Below are positions 25,925 through 33,510 of a stretch of 64,000 nt of DNA, in pieces. The notes below the pieces were generated by a model that did no database searches, was not told where the DNA came from, and saw only the letters and a list, made by a program, of their open reading frames with translations. Positions within the stretch are counted from its first letter, which is position 1, and every line of letters starts with the position of its first letter. A program made the position numbers and the translations under genes. This DNA is from Lewinellaceae bacterium (GTDB lineage Bacteria; Bacteroidota; Bacteroidia; Chitinophagales; Saprospiraceae): NCBI GenBank assembly GCA_020636255.1, contig JACJYE010000008.1:310001-374000 (forward strand), read 5' to 3'.

Positions 25925-28117
25925 TTAACGTACGAACATCAATTCTCTGTACTTGACCAGTGGCCACTCGCGGTCGTCCACCAGGTATTCCAGGCGGTCG
26001 GCAAATGTGCGGATGGCCTCCATGAGCGGTTTTACTTCGTAACAATACGCCTTTGCCTTGCCGGTAGCATCGCCGACTTCGTTGGCTGTTTTGCGGGCCT
26101 CGGTCATGGCATCTACGTTTTCCTTCATTCTGTTGATATTGCCGGAAATCCGTTTCACGATATCCAATTGAGCGGCGTATGCGCTTTCGGGCAGGCCCGT
26201 CTCCTTGAGCTGCAGGATGTTCTGCGTCAGCGTCGTCTGGTAGGTGATCGCGGCGGGCAGCACGTGGTTGACCACCATTTCACCCAAAGTGCGGGATTCG
26301 ATCTGCAGCTTCAGGATGTAGTTCTCACACATGACGTCGTAGTGCGCGTGCAGTTCCCGCTCGGTGAACACGCCGCTGCTGGTGAAAAGCGCTACGGCCT
26401 TATCGCTCAGGTAGGCGCCCAGTGCATCCGGCGTATTCGGCAAGTTGCCCAGCCCGCGGCGGGCAGCTTCTTCCTTCCAGGCGTCGCTGTATCCGTCACC
26501 TTCGAAGCGCACCGGAGCAGATTCGGTGATGTAGCGCTTCAGGATGGCCAGGATGGCGGAATCGCGGTCGGTGCCCTGGCCCATCAGGCCGTCGAGCTCC
26601 TTCTTGAATTCCACCAGCTGCCTGCCGACGATGGTGTTCATCACCGTCATGGGTGCTGCGCAGTTCATAGACGACCCCACCATGCGGATCTCGAACTTAT
26701 TGCCGGTGAAAGCGAAGGGCGAAGTCCGGTTGCGGTCGGTATTGTCCAGCTCGAGGTTGGGGATCTTGCTGAGCAGGTCGAGCACTTCTTTCACACCGGA
26801 AGGGCCGGCATCGATGCCGGAAACCATCTGGCCGAGCACTTTCGACAGGGTATCGCCAACGAATACGGATACGATGGCGGGCGGCGCTTCATTGGCGCCA
26901 AGGCGGTGGTCGTTAGCTGCCGAGGCCACGCTGGCACGCAGAATATCGGCATAGCGGTAAACGGCCTGTATCGTATTGACGAAGAAGGTCAGGAAAAGCA
27001 GGTTTTTACCCGGCTGTTTGCCTGGCGAAAGCAGGTTGCGGCCCGTGTTCGTGGCCATCGACCAGTTGTTGTGCTTACCGGACCCGTTGACGCCGGCGAA
27101 GGGTTTTTCGTGCAGCAAAACGCGCAGCTTATGGCGTTTGGCCACCCGGTCCATCACGTCCATCAGCAGTTGGTTGTGGTCGACGGCCAGGTTGGTCTCT
27201 TCGTACATAGGCGCCAGTTCGTACTGGCCGGGGCCTACCTCATTGTGGCGTGTGCGAACGGGGATGCCCAGCTTGTGGCATTCCGTTTCCAGGTCGCGCA
27301 TGAACGCAAATACCCGTTCGGGGATCGACCCGAAGTAGTGGTCGTCGAGCTGTTGCCCTTTGGGCGAGTTTTTGCCCATCAGGGTGCGGCCGGTCAGCAA
27401 CAGGTCGGGGCGGGCGTTGAACAGGGCCTCGTCCACCAGGAAGTATTCCTGCTCCCAACCCAGCGTGGTGATCACCCGGGTTACGTTTTCGTCAAAAAGC
27501 TGGCATACCGGTATAGCCGCATCTTCGAGGTAGTTCTGCGATTTGAGCAGAGGGAGTTTATAGTCCAGCGAATCGCCGCCATAGGTCACGAAAATGGTAG
27601 GGATACAAAGCGTTTTTCCCTCGACCAGTTCCAGGATGAAAGCGGGCGAGGAAGGGTCCCAGGCCGTGTAACCACGGGCTTCGAAAGTAGAGCGCAGGCC
27701 GCCTCCCGGAAAGCTGGAGCCATCGGGTTCCTGCTGCACCAGTGTGTCGCCGGTAAATTCTTCGACTACTTTACCGTCAGGAGTCAGTTGAAAGAACGAG
27801 TCGTGTTTTTCAGCAGTACGGCCGGTCAGGGGCTGGAACCAGTGGGAATAATGGGTAGCCCCCTGGTCGAGCGCCCAGCGTTTCATTGCTTCAGCCACCA
27901 CATCGGCATCTTCGCGGGAAAGCTTGGCGCCGGATTGGATGGCCAGTTTTACGTTGCCGAAGGCCTCTTCAGTCATGTACTCTTTCATGGCCTTGTCGTT
28001 GAAGACGTTACAGCCAAAAAAGTTGGAGATCTTGGGATCAGGGACATCGACGTACTCCAGTTCGAAGCCCGAACGGTTGAGGATGGTATCCAATGCTTGG
28101 AAACGGGAAAGACTCAT
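25925..28117 (-). CDS. glnN: Glutamine synthetase type III
   Basis: A 730-residue GS III, the large glutamine synthetase common in Bacteroidota, which makes glutamine from glutamate, ammonia and ATP. It has the family signatures GWEQEYFLVDEALFNARPDL, GPGQYELAPMYEETNLAVDHNQ, HEKPFAGVNGSGKHNNWSM and NRTSPFAFTGNKFEIRMVGSS, with a C-terminal helical region to residue 730. It is the last gene of a same-strand series: P-II, Amt, porin, GS II, GS III. It has its own terminator and is separated from GS II by 443 bases holding a palindromic element and the GS II terminator, so it is probably transcribed separately. Confidence 0.95.
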   Translation of the reverse strand: MSLSRFQALDTILNRSGFELEYVDVPDPKISNFFGCNVFNDKAMKEYMTEEAFGNVKLAIQSGAKLSREDADVVAEAMKRWALDQGATHYSHWFQPLTGRTAEKHDSFFQLTPDGKVVEEFTGDTLVQQEPDGSSFPGGGLRSTFEARGYTAWDPSSPAFILELVEGKTLCIPTIFVTYGGDSLDYKLPLLKSQNYLEDAAIPVCQLFDENVTRVITTLGWEQEYFLVDEALFNARPDLLLTGRTLMGKNSPKGQQLDDHYFGSIPERVFAFMRDLETECHKLGIPVRTRHNEVGPGQYELAPMYEETNLAVDHNQLLMDVMDRVAKRHKLRVLLHEKPFAGVNGSGKHNNWSMATNTGRNLLSPGKQPGKNLLFLTFFVNTIQAVYRYADILRASVASAANDHRLGANEAPPAIVSVFVGDTLSKVLGQMVSGIDAGPSGVKEVLDLLSKIPNLELDNTDRNRTSPFAFTGNKFEIRMVGSSMNCAAPMTVMNTIVGRQLVEFKKELDGLMGQGTDRDSAILAILKRYITESAPVRFEGDGYSDAWKEEAARRGLGNLPNTPDALGAYLSDKAVALFTSSGVFTERELHAHYDVMCENYILKLQIESRTLGEMVVNHVLPAAITYQTTLTQNILQLKETGLPESAYAAQLDIVKRISGNINRMKENVDAMTEARKTANEVGDATGKAKAYCYEVKPLMEAIRTFADRLEYLVDDREWPLVKYRELMFVR

Positions 28118-28259
28118 AAGAAATATGCGAATTGTTTGGTTTAAGAAAATTCAGCTCGAAAAAGGCGGGCCGAGAAGGGCCATGAGGAATCATTACTGTA
28201 AAAATAAGCCTTTTTTGGGCATAGACGCGAGCATTCCGCCATTCATTTGTCTAAAAACT

Positions 28260-28410
28260 GTAACTATTCAGCATCATGGTGATTTACGCTCTGAAGCAAA
28301 ATTTTGTAATCCGCCCTTCCCTTTTCAAGGGGAATGAAAAGGGGTTAGACAAGAAAAATCCTACAAAATTTTGCTTCAGAAGCATTTTAGGCTGCATGCT
28401 GAAAAGTCAC
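28260..28410. repeat. Palindromic MITE-like element family D, copy 1
   Basis: 151 bases nearly identical to 57691-57840. The ends are inverted: GTAACTATTCAGCAT at the left and a decayed version at the right (ATGCTGAAAAGTCAC). A perfect internal inverted pair, AAGCAAAATTTTGTA, and an inner CCCCTTTCAAGGGG-type hairpin are present (the inner hairpin is slightly degraded in this copy). It lies between the GS III start and the GS II terminator. Short frames running across it are not genes. Confidence 0.85.
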
Positions 28411-28423
28411 AAAAAACTAAACA

Positions 28424-28457
28424 AAAACTGCCCCATCGGACGGGGCCGTGGGGCAGA
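28424..28457 (-). terminator. Intrinsic terminator of the GS type II gene
   Basis: The minus strand shows CTGCCCCA...TGGGGCAG (8-base stem, GC-rich inner loop) followed by TTTTTG, about 105 bases after the GS II stop. Confidence 0.75.
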
Positions 28458-28560
28458 AAAATGGCATATTCCTATGCAGGAACTAGAGCTGAATTAAAGA
28501 TGAAGTATATGCGTAAAACCGAAAAACCGTACCAGGAAACTTCATCTCCATCTGGCGCAA

Positions 28561-29613
28561 TTACACCAGATTGCCATTTTGATGTACAGGCGAATTCACA
28601 TCGGCTGTCTTAACCGTTTTAATGATCTGGGCCGCCACTTTGTAGGGGTCGGCAGCAGAGTTGGGCCGGCGGTCTTCGAGCCATCCTTTCCAGCCGTTCT
28701 CAACGGTGGCGATAGGGATGCGGATAGACGCGCCACGGTCGGAAACGCCGTAGCTGAACTTATCGATAGACTGGGTCTCATGCAGGCCTGTCAGGCGCAG
28801 GTGGTTGTCGGCGCCATAGACGTTGATGTGGGCTTTGATCACTTCCGGAGAAGCGCCGAAGGCCGAACATACCGTGTCGTAAACGCTCTTGCTTCCCGCA
28901 TTGCGGAGCAGGGAGTTGGAGAAGTTGGCGTGCATGCCGGAGCCGTTCCAGTCGCCCGATACCGGCTTGCAGTGCCAGTTGATTGACAGGCCGTACTTCT
29001 CAGCCGTCCGTTCGATCAGGTACCGGGCCACCCAGATCTGGTCGCCGGCCTCTTTAGCGCCTTTGGCAAAGACCTGGAACTCCCACTGGCCGGTGGCCAC
29101 CTCAGCATTGATCCCTTCAACGTTGAGCCCGGCTTCGAGGCAGAGGTCGAGGTGCTCCTCGATGATCTCCCGGCCATAGGCCTTGCCGGCGCCAACCGAG
29201 CAGTAATACGGCCCCTGGGGCCCGGGATAACCACTGGCCGGAAAGCCCAGCGGTTTGTTGGTCTCCGGGTCCCAGAGGAAATATTCCTGTTCAAAGCCGA
29301 ACCAGAAGTCATTATCATCATCATCAATAGAGGCACGGCCGTTGCTGGGGTGCGGCGTACCGTCGGCGTTCAGTACTTCGCACATGACCAGATAACCGTA
29401 CTTGCGGCCCGGGTCGGGGAATACCGCTACAGGCTGGAGCAGGCAGTCCGAAGACCCGCCTGGGGCCTGCTCGGTCGAGCTGCCGTCAAATGACCACATC
29501 GGGCATTCTTCCAGCGTGCCGCCGAAATTCTTTACGATCTTAGTCTTGCTGCGCAAGCTCTGCGTAGGCTTATAACCGTCAAGCCAGATGTATTCCAATT
29601 TTGATTTCTCCAT
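28561..29613 (-). CDS. Glutamine synthetase type II (eukaryotic-like)
   Basis: A 350-residue GS of the beta-grasp/eukaryotic-like type II family. The start LEYIWLDGYKPTQSLRSKTK, the segment PMWSFDGSSTEQAPGGSSDC, FGFEQEYFLWD, the ammonia-pocket region and NRRPNSAADPY-like C-terminus (EDRRPNSAADPY) are diagnostic. Length equals plant and animal GS. The gene has its own terminator. It sits between the porin and the GS III gene, all transcribed leftward, giving the organism two unrelated GS isoforms in one locus. It is not subject to the adenylylation known for GS I; control through P-II or a leader RNA is possible but not visible. Confidence 0.95.
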   Translation of the reverse strand: MEKSKLEYIWLDGYKPTQSLRSKTKIVKNFGGTLEECPMWSFDGSSTEQAPGGSSDCLLQPVAVFPDPGRKYGYLVMCEVLNADGTPHPSNGRASIDDDDNDFWFGFEQEYFLWDPETNKPLGFPASGYPGPQGPYYCSVGAGKAYGREIIEEHLDLCLEAGLNVEGINAEVATGQWEFQVFAKGAKEAGDQIWVARYLIERTAEKYGLSINWHCKPVSGDWNGSGMHANFSNSLLRNAGSKSVYDTVCSAFGASPEVIKAHINVYGADNHLRLTGLHETQSIDKFSYGVSDRGASIRIPIATVENGWKGWLEDRRPNSAADPYKVAAQIIKTVKTADVNSPVHQNGNLV

Positions 29614-29729
29614 ATCGTTTTTAAATTTTTATATGATCAAAAAATAATTCCAATCGTCATCTGGAGCGCTTGCAGGCTTATGGCGGCTTTGGGCAGCAGG
29701 GGCAGTCAAAAAGGCCGGGGTAGATTAAG

Positions 29730-29747
29730 TAGTGTTCAAAAAATAAG
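29730..29747 (+). repeat. Dispersed 18-base motif, copy 3
   Basis: TAGTGTTCAAAAAATAAG, preceded by TTAAG, in the 159-base gap between the GS II start and the porin stop. Other copies: 8909, 14919 and 62560. Confidence 0.6.
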
Positions 29748-29772
29748 TTGCCGCTTTGTATTTTGAGTATTC

Positions 29773-30888
29773 CTAAAAAGCATACACTGCGGCCAGCAGG
29801 GCAACGGGCAAGGCCTTCGTGAATTTGCCATCGGCATCGGTATAAGCCTCTTCTGCAGCCATATCGGCGCGGAATTCCGGGATGATCGTCAGCGGGCCGA
29901 CGTGGAAGTTGCCGGAGATCGTCAGGCTGATCACGTTATCGTCGGGCAGGCCCAGGATCAGGCCGTCGGGGTCGCCGATGTACTCGCCGCGCAGGCCGAG
30001 GGTGAAGGCATCGCTGAAGGCATAGTTGGCATACAGGGCAGCGCCGTACCAACTGGTGTTATCGCCTTCGCTCATCACGTTGGCCTTGGATGTGGCGTTC
30101 AGGCCAAGGCCCAGCTTTTCAGTGAGCTGATAGGTGGCCGTAATGTCAAACTGGTGGCCGGTAATACTCGGAGAAATGCTGTCTCCTTCCACGTTCTTAC
30201 CACCCAGGTAGTTGAGAAAGATGCCGTAATCATCGCCGGTATACGACAGCTGGGCGCCAATGTGCTTGCCCGGCGTAAAATCGATCTTGCTGTCCGTATC
30301 ATCAAACACACCGGCCATGAACCCGATATGCTCGCTGAGGCTGAAATCAGCCTTCAGGCCGGTATGGTAAAAAGGCCCGTTGGAGAACATATAGGACGTG
30401 CTGTAATTGATATTGCCCGGTGCGTCGATCAGTTCATAACCGACAAAAGTGCTGAAATTGCCAAAGGTGAATTTCACCCAATCCGCAGGGTTGTACGTAA
30501 CGTACAGCTGTTTGATAGCCGAAAGCGTTGTGCCGCTAAACCCGTTGGCCACCTCGGCGCGCGGCCCTACGGCCAGGTCGACCATAAACCCTACTTTGCC
30601 TTCCCTGGAAATGGCCACGTTGGCCATGCCCAGCGAGAAAGAATTCTGAGCGTCGGTGAAGCTGGTAGGCAAGGCGCTCTCCGTAAAGCTGTAGGCATAA
30701 TATGCGTCCACAAAACCCGAAATGGTAAAGGGAAGGGCCGGCTTTTCGGGCTCCGGCTCTGCTTCTGTGGCCACACTTTCCGCCATGGCAGGTTTATCAG
30801 CTACCAGCGTAGCTTCCTGAGCATAAAGGGCAAAGCTCCAGATTTCAAAGAACATTAACAGGGACAGGGTACACTTTAGGACTCGCAT
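29773..30888 (-). CDS. Outer-membrane beta-barrel porin of the nitrogen locus
   Basis: A 371-residue protein with a signal peptide (1-23, ending ALYAQ), a Glu/Pro-rich linker, and about 320 residues of alternating beta-strands (PFTISGFVDAYYAYSF, MANVAISREGKVGFMVDLAVG, VKFTFGNFSTFVGYELIDAPGN), finishing with VALLAAVYAF, the C-terminal aromatic expected for barrel insertion. It looks like the BBP2/OprP-like outer-membrane porins that accompany ammonium transporters in Bacteroidota. Its position between amt and GS II suggests it passes ammonium or a small nitrogen compound through the outer membrane; that is inference from context. Confidence 0.85.
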   Translation of the reverse strand: MRVLKCTLSLLMFFEIWSFALYAQEATLVADKPAMAESVATEAEPEPEKPALPFTISGFVDAYYAYSFTESALPTSFTDAQNSFSLGMANVAISREGKVGFMVDLAVGPRAEVANGFSGTTLSAIKQLYVTYNPADWVKFTFGNFSTFVGYELIDAPGNINYSTSYMFSNGPFYHTGLKADFSLSEHIGFMAGVFDDTDSKIDFTPGKHIGAQLSYTGDDYGIFLNYLGGKNVEGDSISPSITGHQFDITATYQLTEKLGLGLNATSKANVMSEGDNTSWYGAALYANYAFSDAFTLGLRGEYIGDPDGLILGLPDDNVISLTISGNFHVGPLTIIPEFRADMAAEEAYTDADGKFTKALPVALLAAVYAF

Positions 30889-31012
30889 AGCTCATTCATT
30901 TTGAGGATGATCAAATCAGGTTGACGACGGAACAGCAGGCTGGAAGCTGTAGTGGAAGCTTTGCCTTGCTGTTTTTACCTCGGCTGAACCTTGATCTAAA
31001 TCCTCAAAATTG

Positions 31013-31044
31013 TTTGGAGAAAGTTCCCCTAACCCTTAACTTTG
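31013..31044 (+). promoter_or_regulatory. Bacteroidota-type promoter for the intergenic small RNA
   Basis: TTTG at 31013-31016, 20 bases, then TAACTTTG at 31037-31044. Both elements and the spacing match the consensus. It points rightward, against the neighbouring genes, and lies a few bases before the tandem hairpins at 31056-31105. Confidence 0.65.
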
Positions 31045-31049
31045 AGTTG

Positions 31050-31112
31050 CGTATATCAAGATTTCGGTTCGCCGGGGTCTTGAGGCTCTCGGTTTACCGG
31101 GAGCCTTTTTTT
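31050..31112 (+). ncRNA. Candidate 63-nt small RNA made of two adjoining hairpins
   Basis: The first hairpin (31056-31083) is a continuous 12-pair stem closed by a UUCG tetraloop, three of the pairs being G-U. It is followed without a gap by a 9-pair hairpin (31084-31105, loop TTTA) and seven T residues (31106-31112), a textbook intrinsic terminator. A consensus promoter sits immediately upstream. It is encoded antisense to the flanking porin and amt genes, in the gap between them, so it could regulate them or simply be an unrelated small RNA. I match it to no known RNA family. An 86-codon frame overlapping it has no features of a protein. Confidence 0.6.
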
Positions 31113-31180
31113 ATGCCTGGATTATCGGGATTACAGGATTACCTGGATTTTAAAGAGGAGGAGATGGGATTAGCAGGATA
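31112..31180. repeat. Degenerate GGATT/CCTGG repeat array, rightward orientation
   Basis: Short units of the type CCTGGATTATCGGGATTACAGGATTACCTGG, a common degenerate intergenic repeat in Bacteroidota. The units at 31290-31460 have the opposite orientation (AATCCTGG). Confidence 0.5.
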
Positions 31181-31181
31181 G

Positions 31182-31214
31182 CCGGGTGGCCAAATGGGTG
31201 AAATGGCCACCCGG
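31182..31214. other. Perfect 11-base hairpin
   Basis: CCGGGTGGCCA pairs perfectly with TGGCCACCCGG around an 11-base loop. No T-run follows on either strand, so it is not called a terminator. It lies between the two opposed CCTGG arrays in the porin-amt gap. Confidence 0.6.
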
Positions 31215-31331
31215 AAAAAGCTGCCGCCTGATATTCATAGCAAGTGAGGCGGCAGGGCCCTACAGACAAACGTCGTTAATTCCAAACCAATCCTACTAAT
31301 CCAATCTCCAGGCAACTTGATCCTGGTAATC

Positions 31332-31447
31332 CTATCCTGGGAATCGTGTAAATCCCCCTCCCCCTATCCTGGGAATTCTATCCTGGGGATCGTGTAAATC
31401 CCCCTCCCCCTATCCTGGGAATTCTATCCTGGGGATCGTGTAAATCC
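31332..31447. repeat. 46-bp tandem repeat, 2.5 copies
   Basis: Units 31332-31377 and 31378-31423 are 46 bases each and differ at one position; a partial third runs to 31447. Each unit begins CTATCCTGGGGATCGTGTAA and contains a CCCCCTCCCCC run. The array ends 15 bases from the amt stop, so it lies in the 3' region of the amt message. Confidence 0.85.
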
Positions 31448-31461
31448 TATAAATCCCAGTA

Positions 31462-32718
31462 TCACTTAGCCATTTCGAAAGCCGCTACCGGCTGGTCGGA
31501 GACCGACTCCCCATAAGCATGCATTTCGTGCTCGGTAACGTCGAGGCCTTTTTCTTCTTCTTCTTCCGATACGCGGATACCCATGGTTTTCTTCAGGATG
31601 AACATCAGGCCGAAGGCGAAAGCGAAGGTAAAAGCCCCGATGGCGAGCGTGCCGTAGAGTTGCGTCAGGAGCTGGCTCCAGCCGGCCTTGGCGCCGAAGA
31701 TCCCTACCGCCAGGGTACCCCAAATGCCGCAGGCCAGGTGTACGGAAGTAGCGCCTACCGGGTCGTCGATCTTGATGCGGTCGAAGAATACGACGGCAAA
31801 GGGGATCAGGGTGCCGGCGATGCCACCTATGAGGATGGCTTCGCCCGGGCCCATAAGGTCGGCGCCGGCAGTGATGCCCACCAGGCCACCCAATACGCCG
31901 TTCAGCACCATCGACAGGTCATGGGATTTGAAAAGGAGATAGGATGCGATGAACGCTGCTACTGCACCTGCCGCTGCTGCCAGCGAGGTGGTGACGAATA
32001 CCAGCGAGACGGCCAGCGGGTCGGCCGAAAGCACGGAGCCGCCGTTGAACCCGAACCAGCCGAACCAAAGCAGAAAAACACCTGTAGCCGCCAGCGGCAT
32101 GCTGTGGCCCGGAATGGGCTTGATCCCATCGCTGGTGTACTTGCCACGGCGGGCGCCCAGCAGGATGACGCAGGCCAATGCGCCCCAGCCACCAACAGCG
32201 TGAACCAGCGTAGAACCGGCGAAGTCGTAAAAGCCGGCCTCATTGAGCCAGCCGCCGCCCCACTTCCACATACCGGTGATGGGATAGCTCAGTGCAACGA
32301 AAATAGTCGCAAAGAGCAGGAAAGGCCCCAGCTTGACCCGCTCTGCTACAGCGCCGGAAACGATGGTGGCAGCCGTTGCGGCAAACATGGCCTGGAAAAT
32401 GAAATCCGTCCAGTAGGTATAATGCCCATCGGCATAGGCAATGGCCCCTGCGTCGCCTTCAGGCAGGCTCAGGCCAAAACCCCCGAACCCGAAAAAGCCA
32501 CCGCCTTCACCGCCAGGGTACATCAGGCCAAAACCGATGACGTAATAGGTCAACAGGCCGATGGCTATGATCATGGTATTCTTAAAAAGGATGTTTACAG
32601 TATTCTTCCGTTGTACGAAGCCCGCCTCCAGGGTAGCAAAACCCAGGTGCATGATAAAAACCAGTGCAGTGGCAATGAGCATCCATACATTATTTGCAGT
32701 AAATAATGCCTCATTCAT
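31462..32718 (-). CDS. amt: Ammonium transporter
   Basis: A 418-residue Amt/MEP/Rh family channel of the inner membrane with about 11 transmembrane helices. Diagnostic parts are NNVWMLIATALVFIMHLG, FATLEAGFVQRKNTVNIL, VFLLWFGWFGFNGGS, and DPVGATSVHLACGIWGTLA with one of the twin pore histidines. The cytoplasmic tail is short and acidic (EEEEEKGLDVTEHEMHAYG). It lies 196 bases downstream of the P-II gene on the same strand, the usual amt-glnK pairing, here with P-II first. It takes up NH4+ for the two glutamine synthetases downstream. Confidence 0.95.
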   Translation of the reverse strand: MNEALFTANNVWMLIATALVFIMHLGFATLEAGFVQRKNTVNILFKNTMIIAIGLLTYYVIGFGLMYPGGEGGGFFGFGGFGLSLPEGDAGAIAYADGHYTYWTDFIFQAMFAATAATIVSGAVAERVKLGPFLLFATIFVALSYPITGMWKWGGGWLNEAGFYDFAGSTLVHAVGGWGALACVILLGARRGKYTSDGIKPIPGHSMPLAATGVFLLWFGWFGFNGGSVLSADPLAVSLVFVTTSLAAAAGAVAAFIASYLLFKSHDLSMVLNGVLGGLVGITAGADLMGPGEAILIGGIAGTLIPFAVVFFDRIKIDDPVGATSVHLACGIWGTLAVGIFGAKAGWSQLLTQLYGTLAIGAFTFAFAFGLMFILKKTMGIRVSEEEEEKGLDVTEHEMHAYGESVSDQPVAAFEMAK

Positions 32719-32914
32719 GGTTATTCGATTATGGTGTTAGACAATCTTAAATCGCTCCGGTAATCCGGCCTATCTGGAAAGGGAGGATAAAGGCAGGATG
32801 GCTGTGCAGAAATGAATGATCTCCGGATGTATGGCCGGATACAGATCAGTTGTGTTTTTTTTAGTCCCTGCAATTAGCTCCTGCGATTGAATATTATAGC
32901 CTGAAAACCCTGTA

Positions 32915-33253
32915 TTATACAGCTTCGGCTCCGGTTTCCGCCGTTCTGATGCGGACGACCTGCTGAACGTCGATCACGGTTATCTTGCCATCCCCTACAT
33001 CGCCGGTGCGGCCGGACTCCAGGATGGCTGCAATGATATGCTCAACCATGTCTTCAGTAGTCAGTATGTCGATCTGTAAACGGGCAATGTAATCGGAATC
33101 GTAGGAACTTCCACGATACACGATCTTCTCGCCTTTCTGCAACCCGTAGCCCTTCACCTCTTTGAGGGTGAAAAAGCGCACGCCGATCTTAGCCAGGGCG
33201 TCGCGCACTTTTTCGAAGCGGGACAAACGGATTATAGCCTCGATTTTCTTCAT
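32915..33253 (-). CDS. glnK: P-II family nitrogen regulatory protein
   Basis: A 112-residue P-II signal protein. It starts MKKIEAIIRLSRFEKVRDAL, has the B-loop-like TGDVGDGKITV and the C-loop RIRTAETG. The T-loop (about 37-54, VKGYGLQKGEKIVYRGSSYD) departs from the enterobacterial type, lacking the uridylylated Tyr51 context, so covalent modification is uncertain. P-II proteins sense 2-oxoglutarate and ATP/ADP and plug Amt channels. Being directly upstream of amt supports a GlnK-type role. A minus-strand TAGCTTTG box at 33364-33357 may be its -7 promoter element. Confidence 0.93.
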   Translation of the reverse strand: MKKIEAIIRLSRFEKVRDALAKIGVRFFTLKEVKGYGLQKGEKIVYRGSSYDSDYIARLQIDILTTEDMVEHIIAAILESGRTGDVGDGKITVIDVQQVVRIRTAETGAEAV

Positions 33254-33356
33254 TTTTGTTTACTTTTGTTTGTTGTACAATTGGCTATCCTTCCGGAAGT
33301 GGCTATAGCACCCCGGTTTCTTCTTTTTCACGGCCCTATTTGGTGTATTTATTACA

Positions 33357-33364
33357 CAAAGCTA
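33357..33364 (-). promoter_or_regulatory. Candidate -7 box of the P-II/amt transcript
   Basis: The minus strand reads TAGCTTTG, an exact TAnnTTTG match, 104 bases before the P-II start. No TTG lies at 20-base spacing. Confidence 0.4.
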
Positions 33365-33510
33365 GGGCCAAGTTGATGGTTGTGCTATTAAATTTTCCGG
33401 AGCCATGTGATGCCCACAACGCCCGCCTTAACCATAAAGCACTTATAACCAATATCTTATCCTGATTTTTAATGTGATATTCAAGTTGCATTACGCCTTA
33501 CACTGAAAGT

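Noticed and set aside
25811..28144. A 777-codon open frame antisense to the GS III gene
   Set aside because: Exact shadow of a conserved gene; low-complexity, histidine- and valine-rich translation.
30921..31181. An 86-codon plus-strand frame between porin and amt
   Set aside because: It crosses the small-RNA promoter, both hairpins and a repeat array, and has no protein-like features.
31182..31214. Perfect hairpin as a terminator of the amt message
   Set aside because: No T-run follows on either strand, so only a hairpin is reported.
31332..31447. The 46-bp tandem repeats as a CRISPR array
   Set aside because: The units are directly adjacent with no unique spacers and no cas gene is near.
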